In this document: positions 8,315 to 16,801 of the stretch, in pieces | Layout: each line of letters starts with the position of its first letter | How positions within the stretch are numbered: position 1 is the stretch's first letter | Assembly (NCBI RefSeq): GCF_000159635.1 | Contig: NZ_GG667196.1 | Coordinates: forward strand, 100,354 to 164,353 | Direction: 5' to 3' | Length of the DNA stretch: 64,000 bases | Origin: Corynebacterium lipophiloflavum DSM 44291 | Lineage (GTDB): Bacteria > Actinomycetota > Actinomycetes > Mycobacteriales > Mycobacteriaceae | Notes under the pieces: model-generated | The model's database searches: none | The model's input: only the letters and a program-made list of their open reading frames with translations | Told to the model about the DNA's origin: nothing | Program-made: the position numbers and the translations under genes

Positions 8315-9541
8315 TCACGAGCGAGCCGGCCTAATTGCTTGAAGCTTGTCGACGAGCCGGTGCATCACGATCTCCACCGGGCCCCGCGAGAAGCGGCGCA
8401 ACCACAGACTGCTCGCCGCCATTAACCCGAGGCAGATCAGCGCGTAAATGCCGAGCACGGGCAGCGTCTGACCTTCACCGGAGGTGACGCGCGCAAGCCC
8501 CAGGCCGAAGTCGTAGAACACGATAGACGCGATGATGTTTTGGAGGATGTAGCAGCTCAACGCGGTGCGTCCGACGTTGGCGAAGGCCTTCCCCACAGCG
8601 CCGAGGCGGTTGCCGCGGCGGACGTAGAATGCCGCGACCAGTGCCAGGACACCAAAGGCGACGATGGCGGAGGTAACGTACCGGGTAGTCATCGCCGCGG
8701 CGGACGTCGCAAACAGGCGCAGGCCCCAGTCCAGCGGGAGGCCGAAGCCCAGGCCCACAATCAGCACCTTGCGGCGCAGATCCGCGCGGGCGGGATCAAA
8801 CAGCCCGGCGCGGTAGAGGCGCGCGCCGATGATGAAAATGCCCAGCCCCATCATGAACATGATCGGGATCTCGAGGCGGCCGTCCACGAAGTGGCTCACG
8901 CGGTGCTGCACCATTGCCCAGTAGTTGTCGGTGGGCACACCCAGCTGCATCATGTCCTCGGGCGCATCCTGCCCGCGGTCTGGCATGGCGGAGCTAAAGA
9001 AAGCGACGAGGGCGTCGAGGGCGACGATCGCGCCGACGTGCACGGTCAAAGCCACCCACATGAAGATCTTCTGCACCCGCTCGCTGCGCGCCAGGATCGG
9101 TGCGACGGCGAGGGCCGTGAGCCCGTAGCCCATGAGCACGTCGAATTCGAAGACGAAAATGTAGTTGATCAGACCCTCGACGGTGAGCAGCCCGGCGCGC
9201 CAGTAATAACCACCGGGCCAGCGTTGGCCGCGGCGTTCGGCCGACTGACGCTGAATCTCGAGCCCGATGCCGAACATGATGGTGAGCAGGCCGAGGAACT
9301 TGCCGTCCGTGATCAGGTGCAGCACGGCGTTGATCACGACGTCCACGCTGGGGTTGGAACCAACCTCGCGCGCCAACGTGAAGTTGACGTCGCCGAATAG
9401 CGCCTCCATGGTCAGGGACTTCTCACCTGCGGCGGACGCGGAAAAGATCCAGATGTTGGTGGCGAGGGTGCCGAGAATTGCGATGCCGCGGGCGACGTCA
9501 AGTCCGACATGGCGCGCACCAGAAAGTGCGGTTGTACTCAT
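8315..9541 (-). CDS. DUF418-family multi-pass membrane protein
   Basis: The 408-residue protein starts [29 protein letters not shown], typical of the DUF418/YeiB group: the first helix carries the [11 protein letters not shown] motif, about ten membrane helices follow, and the C-terminal DUF418 region ends [15 protein letters not shown]. Members are thought to act on or transport envelope compounds; no substrate is known. The frame extends upstream to 9601, but ATG 9541 fits the family. It is divergent from the two-component system at 9635, with only 93 bases between. Confidence 0.82.
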   Translation of the reverse strand: MSTTALSGARHVGLDVARGIAILGTLATNIWIFSASAAGEKSLTMEALFGDVNFTLAREVGSNPSVDVVINAVLHLITDGKFLGLLTIMFGIGLEIQRQSAERRGQRWPGGYYWRAGLLTVEGLINYIFVFEFDVLMGYGLTALAVAPILARSERVQKIFMWVALTVHVGAIVALDALVAFFSSAMPDRGQDAPEDMMQLGVPTDNYWAMVQHRVSHFVDGRLEIPIMFMMGLGIFIIGARLYRAGLFDPARADLRRKVLIVGLGFGLPLDWGLRLFATSAAAMTTRYVTSAIVAFGVLALVAAFYVRRGNRLGAVGKAFANVGRTALSCYILQNIIASIVFYDFGLGLARVTSGEGQTLPVLGIYALICLGLMAASSLWLRRFSRGPVEIVMHRLVDKLQAIRPARS

Positions 9542-9621
9542 GTGTGTGACGCTACGGCGCATAACGGGAGCCCCGAAAGTGCCCACGGTCATGATTTTCA
9601 CCGTCCGACACCATGGCGACG

Positions 9622-9627
9622 TAGATT
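9622..9627 (+). promoter_or_regulatory. -10 box of a leaderless transcript for the sensor kinase gene
   Basis: TAGATT ends seven bases before the ATG at 9635 and no ribosome site lies between, the spacing expected when transcription starts at the start codon. Confidence 0.5.
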
Positions 9628-9634
9628 ATGAGCC

Positions 9635-10738
9635 ATGCACGCCGCCGCACAGACTTCCTCGGTGTTCTTTCTGCGCTTCCTGGACTATTTCTGCATCCTG
9701 TTCGTCGCGCTGCTGTTGAATTCGGCTGCCCTCACCACGGCGCGGCTCGCCCCGCTCGGTGCGTCTCTCGCCGTCTTCCTCGGCGCGTGGGTGCTGTGGC
9801 GGTTCATCCCCTCCCCCGCCAGCGCCGTCGCGGTGGCAGCGACGAGCACCATCGTCTTAGCGGTCGGTGACAACGCGCTCAGCGTGATGGGCCTATGGCT
9901 CGGCTTCGCGGCCCTTGCGCCCTCACTCGGTGACACCGCCTCGCGCGTCTTCGCCATCATCCCCGTTGTCGTCATCGTCGCACTTCACCTTCGGGCCGGC
10001 AGCGATTCCGCAAAGATCCTCATCGAGTTAGTCGCCGCTTGTGTGGTGGCCGTCGCCGGCGTGGCGCTGGGGCGGACGGTGAACCAGATTTTCGCCAGCG
10101 AGGAGGCGCTGCGCGCCGCCAATGTCAGGGTCCGCGAATTCACGCTGGCGCAGGAGCGCCATCGTTTGGCGACCAGTCTCCACGACAACCTGGGGCACCG
10201 TCTGACCATCATCGCGTACGGCATCGACGCGGTCGGCCGCATCATGCCCACCAAGCCCGATGCGGCCGCGGAGGAGCTGCGCACCCTGCGCGGGCACGTT
10301 TCCGCGGCTCTGGAGTCGATGCGCACCACCGTTCGTGCAATCACTCCACTTGAGCTTGTCGACGGCGACCTGACCGCAACGTGTCGCCAGCTCGCCGCGT
10401 GGTTTCAGGGAACAGGGGTAAAAATCACACTCGACAGCTCTCTGCGCACCCCGCCGCCGGAGGAGGTGGCCACCCTCGCCCTTGTCTTTGTGCAAGAGGC
10501 GCTGACGAACGTCGTGCGCCACGCGGGCGCGGACACCGCCATGATCACGCTCAGCGACACCGCGGTCAGCGTCGCCGACGACGGATCGGGAAACGACACA
10601 CCACCCGGCTTTGGCATCACCTCCCTGAAGGAGCGCGCCGAGAAAATCGGCGGCAGTGTCGCCTCCGAGGCGCACGGCGGCATCGACGGTGGGTTCCGTA
10701 TCACACTGCGTTTTCCCGTGGCAGGGGGTGCGCGGTGA
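9635..10738 (+). CDS. NarL-type sensor histidine kinase
   Basis: The 367-residue kinase has about five N-terminal membrane helices (to residue 148) with very short outside loops, so it probably senses something in or at the membrane. A HisKA_3 dimerisation domain follows with the phosphorylated His183 in RHRLATSLHDNLGHRL, and a short ATP-binding domain with N box (FVQEALTNVVRHA) and G box (SVADDGSG, GFGITSLKER). Its stop overlaps the GTG of the response regulator by four bases (GTGA), so the two are coupled. The signal is unknown; the divergent DUF418 gene is a candidate target. Confidence 0.93.
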   Translation: MHAAAQTSSVFFLRFLDYFCILFVALLLNSAALTTARLAPLGASLAVFLGAWVLWRFIPSPASAVAVAATSTIVLAVGDNALSVMGLWLGFAALAPSLGDTASRVFAIIPVVVIVALHLRAGSDSAKILIELVAACVVAVAGVALGRTVNQIFASEEALRAANVRVREFTLAQERHRLATSLHDNLGHRLTIIAYGIDAVGRIMPTKPDAAAEELRTLRGHVSAALESMRTTVRAITPLELVDGDLTATCRQLAAWFQGTGVKITLDSSLRTPPPEEVATLALVFVQEALTNVVRHAGADTAMITLSDTAVSVADDGSGNDTPPGFGITSLKERAEKIGGSVASEAHGGIDGGFRITLRFPVAGGAR

Positions 10739-11358
10739 AGACAACACCGATTCGGGCGTTGCTCATCGACGACCACGAAATGCTGCTGCGCGGCTTGCGC
10801 CTGATCTTCGACACCATCGACGGCATCGACATTGTCGCGGCAACGACCGCGGGGGCTGAAGCGCTGACGCTCGCCCGCGAGCACCGGGTCGACATCATCA
10901 TCACTGACGCCGCGATGCCCGGGGTCGACGGGTTGGGCGTCGTCAAGCAATGCGCGCCCGAATTTCCCGTGCTGGTGCTCACCACCTTCGACGACGCCTC
11001 GCTGGTTTCGGCGCTGCTGAGCGCGGGGGCCGCGGGCTACATTCTCAAAGACGTCGCACCGGAGCAGTTCGCGCGCGCCATCGCAGACGCGGCGGCCGGC
11101 GGGCTGGTGCTCGACCCGCGGATCGCGAGGTTCGCCCGCGAAGCCCCGACCAACGAGCTCGCCATCTTGACGCGCGCCGAACGCGGCGTGGCGAAACTGA
11201 TCGCGCAGGGCAAAACCAACCAGGAGATCGCGGCGCAGCTCCACCTGGCGGAGGGAACCGTGAAGAACCACGTGTCGCGGATCCTGGGCAAAGTTGGTGC
11301 GCGCGACCGCACGCTACTAGCGCTGCGGCTGTCCGGATCGCTGCGTGGTAGCGATTAG
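10735..11358 (+). CDS. NarL/LuxR-family response regulator
   Basis: A 207-residue regulator starting at GTG 10735. The receiver domain has the acidic pair IDDHE (residues 11-15), phospho-acceptor Asp58 in [10 protein letters not shown], and the conserved Lys in [10 protein letters not shown]. The LuxR-type DNA-binding domain (about 145-205) contains [22 protein letters not shown] and the recognition helix region [11 protein letters not shown]. It is co-translated with the kinase upstream. Its targets are not visible; the divergent DUF418 gene and itself are the obvious guesses. Confidence 0.93.
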   Translation: MKTTPIRALLIDDHEMLLRGLRLIFDTIDGIDIVAATTAGAEALTLAREHRVDIIITDAAMPGVDGLGVVKQCAPEFPVLVLTTFDDASLVSALLSAGAAGYILKDVAPEQFARAIADAAAGGLVLDPRIARFAREAPTNELAILTRAERGVAKLIAQGKTNQEIAAQLHLAEGTVKNHVSRILGKVGARDRTLLALRLSGSLRGSD

Positions 11359-11494
11359 GAAAACAGCCCCCGAAACTGTAATGTTGACTCTCGCTGTTGT
11401 CGAAGTACACGTTTACGCCTGCGTCAACCGATTGCTACCTCACCCCCTCACAGGTAATCAGCGCGTGGGCGGCAGAAGAGAAAGAAGTCAACCC

Positions 11495-11731
11495 ATGTCG
11501 GCATATTGCCAGGTCACGGGACGTCAGCCGTCGTTCGGCAAGACCGTCTCGCACTCGCACCGCCGCCACTCCCGCCGTTGGAACCCCAACGTGCAGAAGA
11601 AGCGGTTCTACCTGCCCTCCGAGGGCCGTACCATTACCCTGAACGTTTCCACCAAGGGTCTCAAGATCATCGACCGTGACGGCATCGAGTCCGTCGTGGC
11701 GTCCATCCGGGCACGAGGTGAGAAGATCTAA
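11495..11731 (+). CDS. rpmB: 50S ribosomal protein bL28
   Basis: The 78-residue product [15 protein letters not shown]...[13 protein letters not shown] is bL28. It has one Cys and no CxxC pairs, so it is the form without a zinc ribbon. It opens the rpmB-rpmG-rpsN-rpsR operon. Its TAA overlaps the ATG of rpmG by one base. The 136 bases upstream, after the response regulator, hold the operon promoter, but no clear Zur site was recognised. Confidence 0.95.
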   Translation: MSAYCQVTGRQPSFGKTVSHSHRRHSRRWNPNVQKKRFYLPSEGRTITLNVSTKGLKIIDRDGIESVVASIRARGEKI

Positions 11732-11895
11732 TGGCACGTAACGATATCCGCCCGATCATCAAACTTAAGAGCACCGCGGGCACCGGGTTCACCTACGTGA
11801 CCCGTAAGAACAAGCGCAACAACCCGGATCGCATCACGCTGAAGAAGTACGACCCGGTTGTTCGCAAGCACGTCGAATTCCGCGAGGAGCGATAA
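11731..11895 (+). CDS. rpmG: 50S ribosomal protein bL33
   Basis: The 54-residue product [20 protein letters not shown]... is bL33 without the CxxC zinc motifs. Start and stop codons overlap or nearly touch those of its neighbours (TAATG with rpmB, three bases before rpsN), showing tight coupling in the operon. Confidence 0.95.
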   Translation: MARNDIRPIIKLKSTAGTGFTYVTRKNKRNNPDRITLKKYDPVVRKHVEFREER

Positions 11896-11898
11896 TTT

Positions 11899-12204
11899 AT
11901 GGCTAAGAAGTCAAAGATCGCCAAGAACGAGCAGCGCAAGGAGATCGTCGCCCGCTACGCAGAGCGCCGCGCTGAGCTCAAGGCAATCATCCGCAATGCA
12001 GAGACGTCCGATGAGGACCGTCTCGAGGCTCAGTTCGAGCTCAACCGCCAGCCCCGCGACGCTTCCCCGTCGCGCGTGCGCAACCGTGACTCGCACGATG
12101 GTCGCCCCCGTGGCTACCTCCGCAAGTTCGGCCTGTCCCGTGTCCGCATGCGCGAGATGGCTCACCGTGGTGAGCTTCCGGGCGTCCGTAAGTCCTCGTG
12201 GTAA
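11899..12204 (+). CDS. rpsN: 30S ribosomal protein uS14, zinc-free long form
   Basis: The 101-residue product [20 protein letters not shown]... ending LPGVRKSSW is the long, cysteine-free uS14 rather than the short zinc-binding type. Such forms often replace the zinc form under zinc limitation; the zinc form would be expected in the spc operon, which is outside this window. Confidence 0.95.
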   Translation: MAKKSKIAKNEQRKEIVARYAERRAELKAIIRNAETSDEDRLEAQFELNRQPRDASPSRVRNRDSHDGRPRGYLRKFGLSRVRMREMAHRGELPGVRKSSW

Positions 12205-12219
12205 GGAGGAGCCAAAACT

Positions 12220-12471
12220 ATGAAGCGTGGAAATAACCAGCGCAAGCAGCGCATGGAGCAGTCCCGTCGCCCGAAGAAGAACCCGCTCAAGGCCGAAGGC
12301 ATTGAGAAGGTCGATTACAAGGACGTCAAGACGCTGCGCCTGTTCATCTCGGATCGCCACAAGATCCGTTCCCGCCGCGTCACGGGCCTGACCCCGCAGC
12401 AGCAGCGCCAGGTCGCTACCGCTGTGAAGAATGCCCGCGAGATGGCTCTCCTGCCGTTCACCAGCCGTTAA
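12220..12471 (+). CDS. rpsR: 30S ribosomal protein bS18
   Basis: The 83-residue product contains [24 protein letters not shown], the conserved bS18 core that contacts S6 and the platform of the small subunit. It has no cysteine, fitting the zinc-free set of this operon. AAGGAGG lies before the ATG. It is the last gene before a strong terminator. Confidence 0.95.
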   Translation: MKRGNNQRKQRMEQSRRPKKNPLKAEGIEKVDYKDVKTLRLFISDRHKIRSRRVTGLTPQQQRQVATAVKNAREMALLPFTSR

Positions 12472-12513
12472 GGCCCGGTTGACAACAGCAGCGTAGGGTC
12501 TACTCGGCTCTTG

Positions 12514-12550
12514 AAGGCGCCCGCCCCCTTGGGGGTGGGTGCCTTCTTCT
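12514..12550 (+). terminator. intrinsic terminator after rpsR
   Basis: A 15-pair stem (12514-12528 with 12531-12545, two G-T pairs, apex TT) is followed by a pyrimidine-rich tail CTTCT. It closes the ribosomal protein operon just before amtR. Confidence 0.85.
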
Positions 12551-12570
12551 ACTCCCCATCCCGCTACGGT

Positions 12571-12576
12571 TAGAAT
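12571..12576 (+). promoter_or_regulatory. -10 box of a leaderless amtR transcript
   Basis: TAGAAT ends seven bases before ATG 12584. With transcription starting about seven bases downstream, the mRNA would begin at the start codon; there is no ribosome site. Confidence 0.6.
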
Positions 12577-12583
12577 CTTAAAC

Positions 12584-13276
12584 ATGTCTGGATCCGTGGG
12601 TCGCCCCCGCAAGAATCGTCCACGTCGCAGAGGAAAAACCGCCCGCGACGAGATTCTCGACGCTTCTTCCGAGCTGTTCACAGTGCAAGGTTTCGCTACG
12701 ACGTCGACCCACCAGATCGCGGACGCAGTGGGGATCCGCCAGGCGTCGTTGTACTACCACTTCCCGTCGAAGACGGAGATCTTTTTGACCCTGCTCATGG
12801 GCACCGTGCAACCGGCCCTGGATCTCGCTCAGGACCTTGCTGAGATGGACGAGTCCCCCGCGTTAAAGCTGTGGGCCCTCGTCGCCGCGGAGACGCGTAT
12901 TTTGCTGTCATCGAATTGGAACATCGGCCGCCTGTACCAGCTGCCCGTGGCGAATTCGGAGGAGTTCCACGACTACCACGATGCGCGCCGCTCGCTCGAG
13001 GACGTCTTCCGTGACCTCGCCGCCCAGCTCGTCGGCGATGACGATCCGCGCATCGAGCTTCCTTTCCAGATGACCCTCGCCGCGATCGAACTGCGCGACA
13101 ACACGGGCAAGGCGCCTTACCCGCTTGTTGACGACGCACTGCCCGCACCGTCCGTGATGATCGCTGACGCCGTACTCGACGTGCTGCACGCAGACCTGCC
13201 GGCGAACCGGGGGATACGCACCCTGGACTTGGTGGCCAAGGTGCGCGACGAGCCTGTGGTCGGTGCGCGCGACTAA
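12584..13276 (+). CDS. amtR: AmtR, TetR-family master regulator of nitrogen control
   Basis: The 230-residue protein has a TetR helix-turn-helix at about residues 20-65 (ILDASSELFTVQGFATTSTH, then VGIRQASLYYHFPSKTEIF). These residues match my memory of C. glutamicum AmtR almost exactly, as does the later NIGRLYQLPVANSEEFHDYH. AmtR represses ammonium uptake and assimilation genes and is released by adenylylated GlnK, an unusual TetR ligand. ATG 12584 is preferred over the longer frame because of the leaderless promoter. Its stop overlaps the convergent lipoprotein gene by four bases. Confidence 0.92.
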   Translation: MSGSVGRPRKNRPRRRGKTARDEILDASSELFTVQGFATTSTHQIADAVGIRQASLYYHFPSKTEIFLTLLMGTVQPALDLAQDLAEMDESPALKLWALVAAETRILLSSNWNIGRLYQLPVANSEEFHDYHDARRSLEDVFRDLAAQLVGDDDPRIELPFQMTLAAIELRDNTGKAPYPLVDDALPAPSVMIADAVLDVLHADLPANRGIRTLDLVAKVRDEPVVGARD

Positions 13277-14124
13277 CAGGCTGCGGTCGGTAGGGCGTCG
13301 AGAAGCGGGCGCAGTTCTGCCGCGACCGCGTCGGCCATGGCTTGCGCGCTCGCGTACTCTCCCGTTGCCGGGATGACCGTCAGCGCGAGGGCTACATCGT
13401 TTCCGCGGGTGTTTGTCACGCGCGCCACCTGCCGGACCTGGTAGCCACCGCTAGGCGACGGCCCCCAGCCCCCCTTCAGCCTGGCGCCCGGCAGCTGCCC
13501 CAGACCATATGCTTGATCCGGGCTGACGTTGCCCATCAGCTCGAGCACGTCCTTGGCGCCGGCAACGCACGCCAAATGTCCGGCGAGCGTCGCCTCCTGG
13601 CTGGCTGATAGCGCAGTCTGGCCGAAGGTTGAGAACTCCGTGCGGATGGGCAGCGTGTTGACGCTCGCGTCCACCCCGGCATCCGCCAGCACCTGGTTGA
13701 CATCGCCGGGCGTGACGAGCGCCCACAAGCTTTCCGCTGCGACGTTGTCGGAGTTGTGAATCGCTGCCGGGGCGTAGAGCTGCGCCTGGTCGGGCGCTAC
13801 GCGAGTAGCCGCGACGGCGATCGGCACCTTGATTGTCGACCACGCCGGGTACGCGCCGTCGTCTCCGCCCGAAATAACGCCGTCCGCACCGGCTACCGCG
13901 ATGCCGACGGAGCCCCCGAAAACCGAGACCACGCTGCGGGCTACGGCGTCCAGCTCGTTTCCCGCCGTAGTTGCCGGTTCAGGAGCAGTTTCGGACATTG
14001 CGGGAGGGCTCGCCGTGACATACGTGGTCGACGTGACAACGGGCCTTTGCTCCGCCGGTGCGGCGCACGCGGCAACGATGAGCGTGGCCCCCAGCACCGG
14101 GAGTGCGCGAAGGACCGGGACCAT
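13273..14124 (-). CDS. beta-lactamase-like serine hydrolase lipoprotein
   Basis: From ATG 14124 the 283-residue protein has a lipoprotein signal (LIVAAC, Cys20), a Ser/Thr-rich spacer, and a class A beta-lactamase/PBP-like domain: STIK at 96-99 as the SxxK catalytic motif, HNSDNVAAESL as the SxN motif, and LKGGWG in the KTG position. The general-base Glu region of true beta-lactamases is not evident, so it may be a peptidoglycan-related or esterase-type enzyme rather than a resistance protein. Its ATG overlaps the stop of the upstream collagen-like gene by one base (TGATG), indicating coupling. Confidence 0.8.
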   Translation of the reverse strand: MVPVLRALPVLGATLIVAACAAPAEQRPVVTSTTYVTASPPAMSETAPEPATTAGNELDAVARSVVSVFGGSVGIAVAGADGVISGGDDGAYPAWSTIKVPIAVAATRVAPDQAQLYAPAAIHNSDNVAAESLWALVTPGDVNQVLADAGVDASVNTLPIRTEFSTFGQTALSASQEATLAGHLACVAGAKDVLELMGNVSPDQAYGLGQLPGARLKGGWGPSPSGGYQVRQVARVTNTRGNDVALALTVIPATGEYASAQAMADAVAAELRPLLDALPTAAC

Positions 14125-14647
14125 CACCAGATTTCCACGACTGCGTTCTCGCCGCCTCGGCAATAGACCCTAGCACTGCCCGCGCAGCTCATCGTGTACG
14201 TGAGCTTGGTTTTCGGGCTGTATGCGTCGACCGTCACATCGGGGCCGCCATTATCGGCGCAGGCACCCAAGAAAGCGGAGTACACGTTGGCCGCGAACGG
14301 CCCCGAGGTGACCCCGTTGCCCGCGGCGTAATGGGAGTACGCGCAGGCGTTGGGCTCCCCGGGCTCCCCGGGCTCCCCGGACTCGCCGGCTTGCTGTGCT
14401 GGCTGTGCAGCCCGCGGCAGCGTGTGCGTTTCAATGACGGTCACGGTCCCGGAATCCGCGCCTGCCCCGGTGAGACCGAGCCGCCCGGATCCGCCGAGAA
14501 ACGCGAGGATTCCAACGAGGGCGAGAGGGCGAGGATGGCTACGGCGATCCACAGACCCACGAGAAGGCCGCGGCTACCAGATGCCCTCGGGTACGCGACC
14601 TCATCAGGGCGAGGCTGCTGACCAGCCGGGGTGTAGTTTCCCTCCAT
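14124..14647 (-). pseudogene. single-pass membrane protein with collagen-like GEP repeats, broken by an 8-bp duplication
   Basis: The 5' part reads MEGNYTPAGQQPRPDEVAYP... into a membrane segment LLVGLWIAVAILAL, then shifts frame. The other frame continues ALVGILAFLGG and runs through GESGEPGEPGEPNACAYSHY to ...ENAVVEIW. The break is a tandem copy of the 8-mer GAGGGCGA (14517-14524 and 14525-14532, plus strand). With one copy the frame is continuous and gives a smooth membrane helix IAVAILALVGILAFLG. The restored protein has an outside domain with three to four GEP triplets and four Cys. Either a decayed gene, a phase-variable one, or a sequencing error. Function unknown. Confidence 0.75.
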
Positions 14648-14674
14648 TGGTTGTCCGCCTTCGTAAACGCGTGG

Positions 14675-16201
14675 CTAGTGGAAGAAGTGGCGGGTGCCGG
14701 TGAGGTACATTGTCACACCGGCCTGCTTCGCCGCGGCGATGACCTCTTCGTCGCGGATCGAGCCGCCCGGCTGAACCACGGCGGTGACCCCGGCGTCCGC
14801 GAGGACCTCAAGGCCGTCGGCGAAGGGGAAGAACGCATCCGATGCCGCGACGGCGCCCGTGGTGCGATTGACGCCCTCGTCAAGCGTGTTGGCTCGCTCG
14901 ACCGCGAGTTTAGCCGAATCGACGCGATTGACCTGGCCCATCCCCACGCCCACCGAGGCGCCCCCGGAGGCGATGAGGATGGCGTTGGATTTGACGCAGC
15001 GGATCGAGCGCCACGCGAACTCGAGGTCCGCCAGCACTTCGGCGGTGGCGGGCTCGCCTGACACCAGCTGCCAGTTGTCGGGGTTGTCTCCCTCAGCCTG
15101 GAAGGTGTCCCGCTCCTGGACGAGGAAACCGCCGGAAATCTGCTTGACTTCCTCGCCGCGGAACTCCGGCTCGACCTCGAGAATGCGCAGGTTTTTCTTT
15201 TCCTTGAGCAGCTCCAGCGCCGCCTCCTCGTAGGACGGTGCGACAACGACCTCGGTGAAGATCGGCTTGATCGACTCGGCGAGCTCGAGGGTGACCTCGC
15301 GGTTGACGGCGATCACGCCGCCGTATGCGGAGACGGGGTCGCATGCGTGGGCGAGGCGGTGGGCTTCGGCGATCGACTCATCGGACACGGCGATGCCGCA
15401 CGGGTTGGCGTGCTTGATGATCGCCACGCACGGGCGATCATGGTCCCAGGCGGCGCGCCACGCTGCGTCGGCGTCCTGGTAGTTGTTGTAGCTCATCTCC
15501 TTGCCGCCGTGCTGGATAGCGTCGGCAAGGCCCCAGCCCTCGTTGATGAGGCTGGCTGCCTGGTGCGGGTTCTCGCCGTAGCGCAGGTCACCCTCGCCCT
15601 CGCCGTCGAGCTGCTCGGTGAACCAGTCGGAGACGGCCGCGTCGTAATCGGCGGTGTGCGAAAACGCCTCGAGCGCGAGCTCGCGTCGCTGCTCGAGGGA
15701 AAAGCCGGAACCGCGCACAGCGTCGATGACGTCGGCGTAGCGCTCCGGGTCGGTGACGATCGCCACCGAGGGGTGGTTCTTCGCCGCGGCGCGCACCATC
15801 GACGGGCCGCCGATGTCGATTTGCTCGACGCACTCGTCGAAGGACGCCCCGGAGGCAACCGTCTCCTCGAAGGGGTAGAGGTTGACCACCACGAGCTGGA
15901 AGGGCTCAATGCCGAGATCGGCAAGCTGGCGGGCGTGGTCGTCGTCACGCAGGTCCGCGAGGATGCCGGCATGAACGCGCGGGTGCAGCGTTTTCACACG
16001 CCCACCCAGAACTTCGGGGAACCCGGTGAGGTCGGCGACCTCGGTGACCGCAACTCCGGCGTCGGCGATGCGCTTGGCGGTAGACCCCGTGGAGACGATC
16101 TCTACCCCGGCCTCACCGAGCGCGCGGGCCAGCTCGTCCAAGCCGGTCTTGTCGTAGACGCTGACTAGCGCACGCTTGATCTGGATGTGGTTCTGTGCCA
16201 T
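14675..16201 (-). CDS. purH: bifunctional AICAR formyltransferase/IMP cyclohydrolase
   Basis: The 508-residue PurH carries out the last two steps of IMP synthesis. The N-terminal IMP cyclohydrolase (MGS-like) domain starts [14 protein letters not shown]; the formyltransferase domain has [11 protein letters not shown] and [11 protein letters not shown], both typical. The gene order DUF6350-purN-purH is conserved in actinobacteria. Its start overlaps the 3' end of purN by 37 bases, so its ribosome site lies inside purN. Confidence 0.96.
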   Translation of the reverse strand: MAQNHIQIKRALVSVYDKTGLDELARALGEAGVEIVSTGSTAKRIADAGVAVTEVADLTGFPEVLGGRVKTLHPRVHAGILADLRDDDHARQLADLGIEPFQLVVVNLYPFEETVASGASFDECVEQIDIGGPSMVRAAAKNHPSVAIVTDPERYADVIDAVRGSGFSLEQRRELALEAFSHTADYDAAVSDWFTEQLDGEGEGDLRYGENPHQAASLINEGWGLADAIQHGGKEMSYNNYQDADAAWRAAWDHDRPCVAIIKHANPCGIAVSDESIAEAHRLAHACDPVSAYGGVIAVNREVTLELAESIKPIFTEVVVAPSYEEAALELLKEKKNLRILEVEPEFRGEEVKQISGGFLVQERDTFQAEGDNPDNWQLVSGEPATAEVLADLEFAWRSIRCVKSNAILIASGGASVGVGMGQVNRVDSAKLAVERANTLDEGVNRTTGAVAASDAFFPFADGLEVLADAGVTAVVQPGGSIRDEEVIAAAKQAGVTMYLTGTRHFFH

Positions 16202-16791
16202 GAGACGCTGACCTTTCCGTCGTTTTCGTTATCTATGTGGGCGCGGCGCAGCACGTCGACGATGAGCGCGCGCTCATGAACCTTGATTCTTTCGTGCAAT
16301 TCGGCCTCGGTCTCGCCGTCGCGGACCTCCACGGCCTTTTGGGCGATGATCTCGCCCGTATCCACGTCGGCATCGATGTAGTGGACGGTCGTGCCGGTGA
16401 CCTTGACGCCGTACGCCAGCGCGTCGCGCACGGCGTGCGCGCCGGGGAAGGACGGCAGCAGGGCCGGGTGGGTGTTAATCAGGCGGCCCTCGAAGCGCTC
16501 AAGGAACTCTTGACCGACGATGCGCATGAACCCCGCGGAGACGACGATGTCGGGCTCGCCTTGGCTCACGGCATCGCGCAGCGCCCGATTCCACTGCGCG
16601 CGATCCTGGCCAAGTTCAACGATTTCCGTGCGCACCCCGGCGGCCGCCGCGCGCTCGATCGCCGGGCAGTTGGTGTCGGCGACAACCACGCTCACGCGAT
16701 AGGAATCGTCCTGGTTGTCGAGGATGGACTGAAGCAGCGTCCCTGATCCCGAGACGAGTACGGCCACTGATTTCTGGGATGGTTCAGTCAC
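16165..16791 (-). CDS. purN: phosphoribosylglycinamide formyltransferase
   Basis: From GTG 16791 the 208-residue PurN transfers a formyl group from 10-formyl-THF to GAR. The N-terminal [14 protein letters not shown] loop and the catalytic Asn and His of [16 protein letters not shown] are present, as is the Asp of [13 protein letters not shown]. The C-terminal tail ([14 protein letters not shown]) runs 37 bases into purH. Ten bases separate its start from the DUF6350-type gene upstream. Confidence 0.95.
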   Translation of the reverse strand: MTEPSQKSVAVLVSGSGTLLQSILDNQDDSYRVSVVVADTNCPAIERAAAAGVRTEIVELGQDRAQWNRALRDAVSQGEPDIVVSAGFMRIVGQEFLERFEGRLINTHPALLPSFPGAHAVRDALAYGVKVTGTTVHYIDADVDTGEIIAQKAVEVRDGETEAELHERIKVHERALIVDVLRRAHIDNENDGKVSVSWHRTTSRSSVR

Positions 16792-16801
16792 GCCGACCAG
16801 C

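Noticed and set aside
11359-11494. A Zur box upstream of rpmB
   Set aside because: No TGAAAATNATTTTCA-like palindrome was recognised.
13273-14124. A true class A beta-lactamase causing resistance
   Set aside because: SxxK and SDN are present, but the KTG position reads KGG and the general-base Glu is not evident; a lipoprotein serine hydrolase is the safer call.
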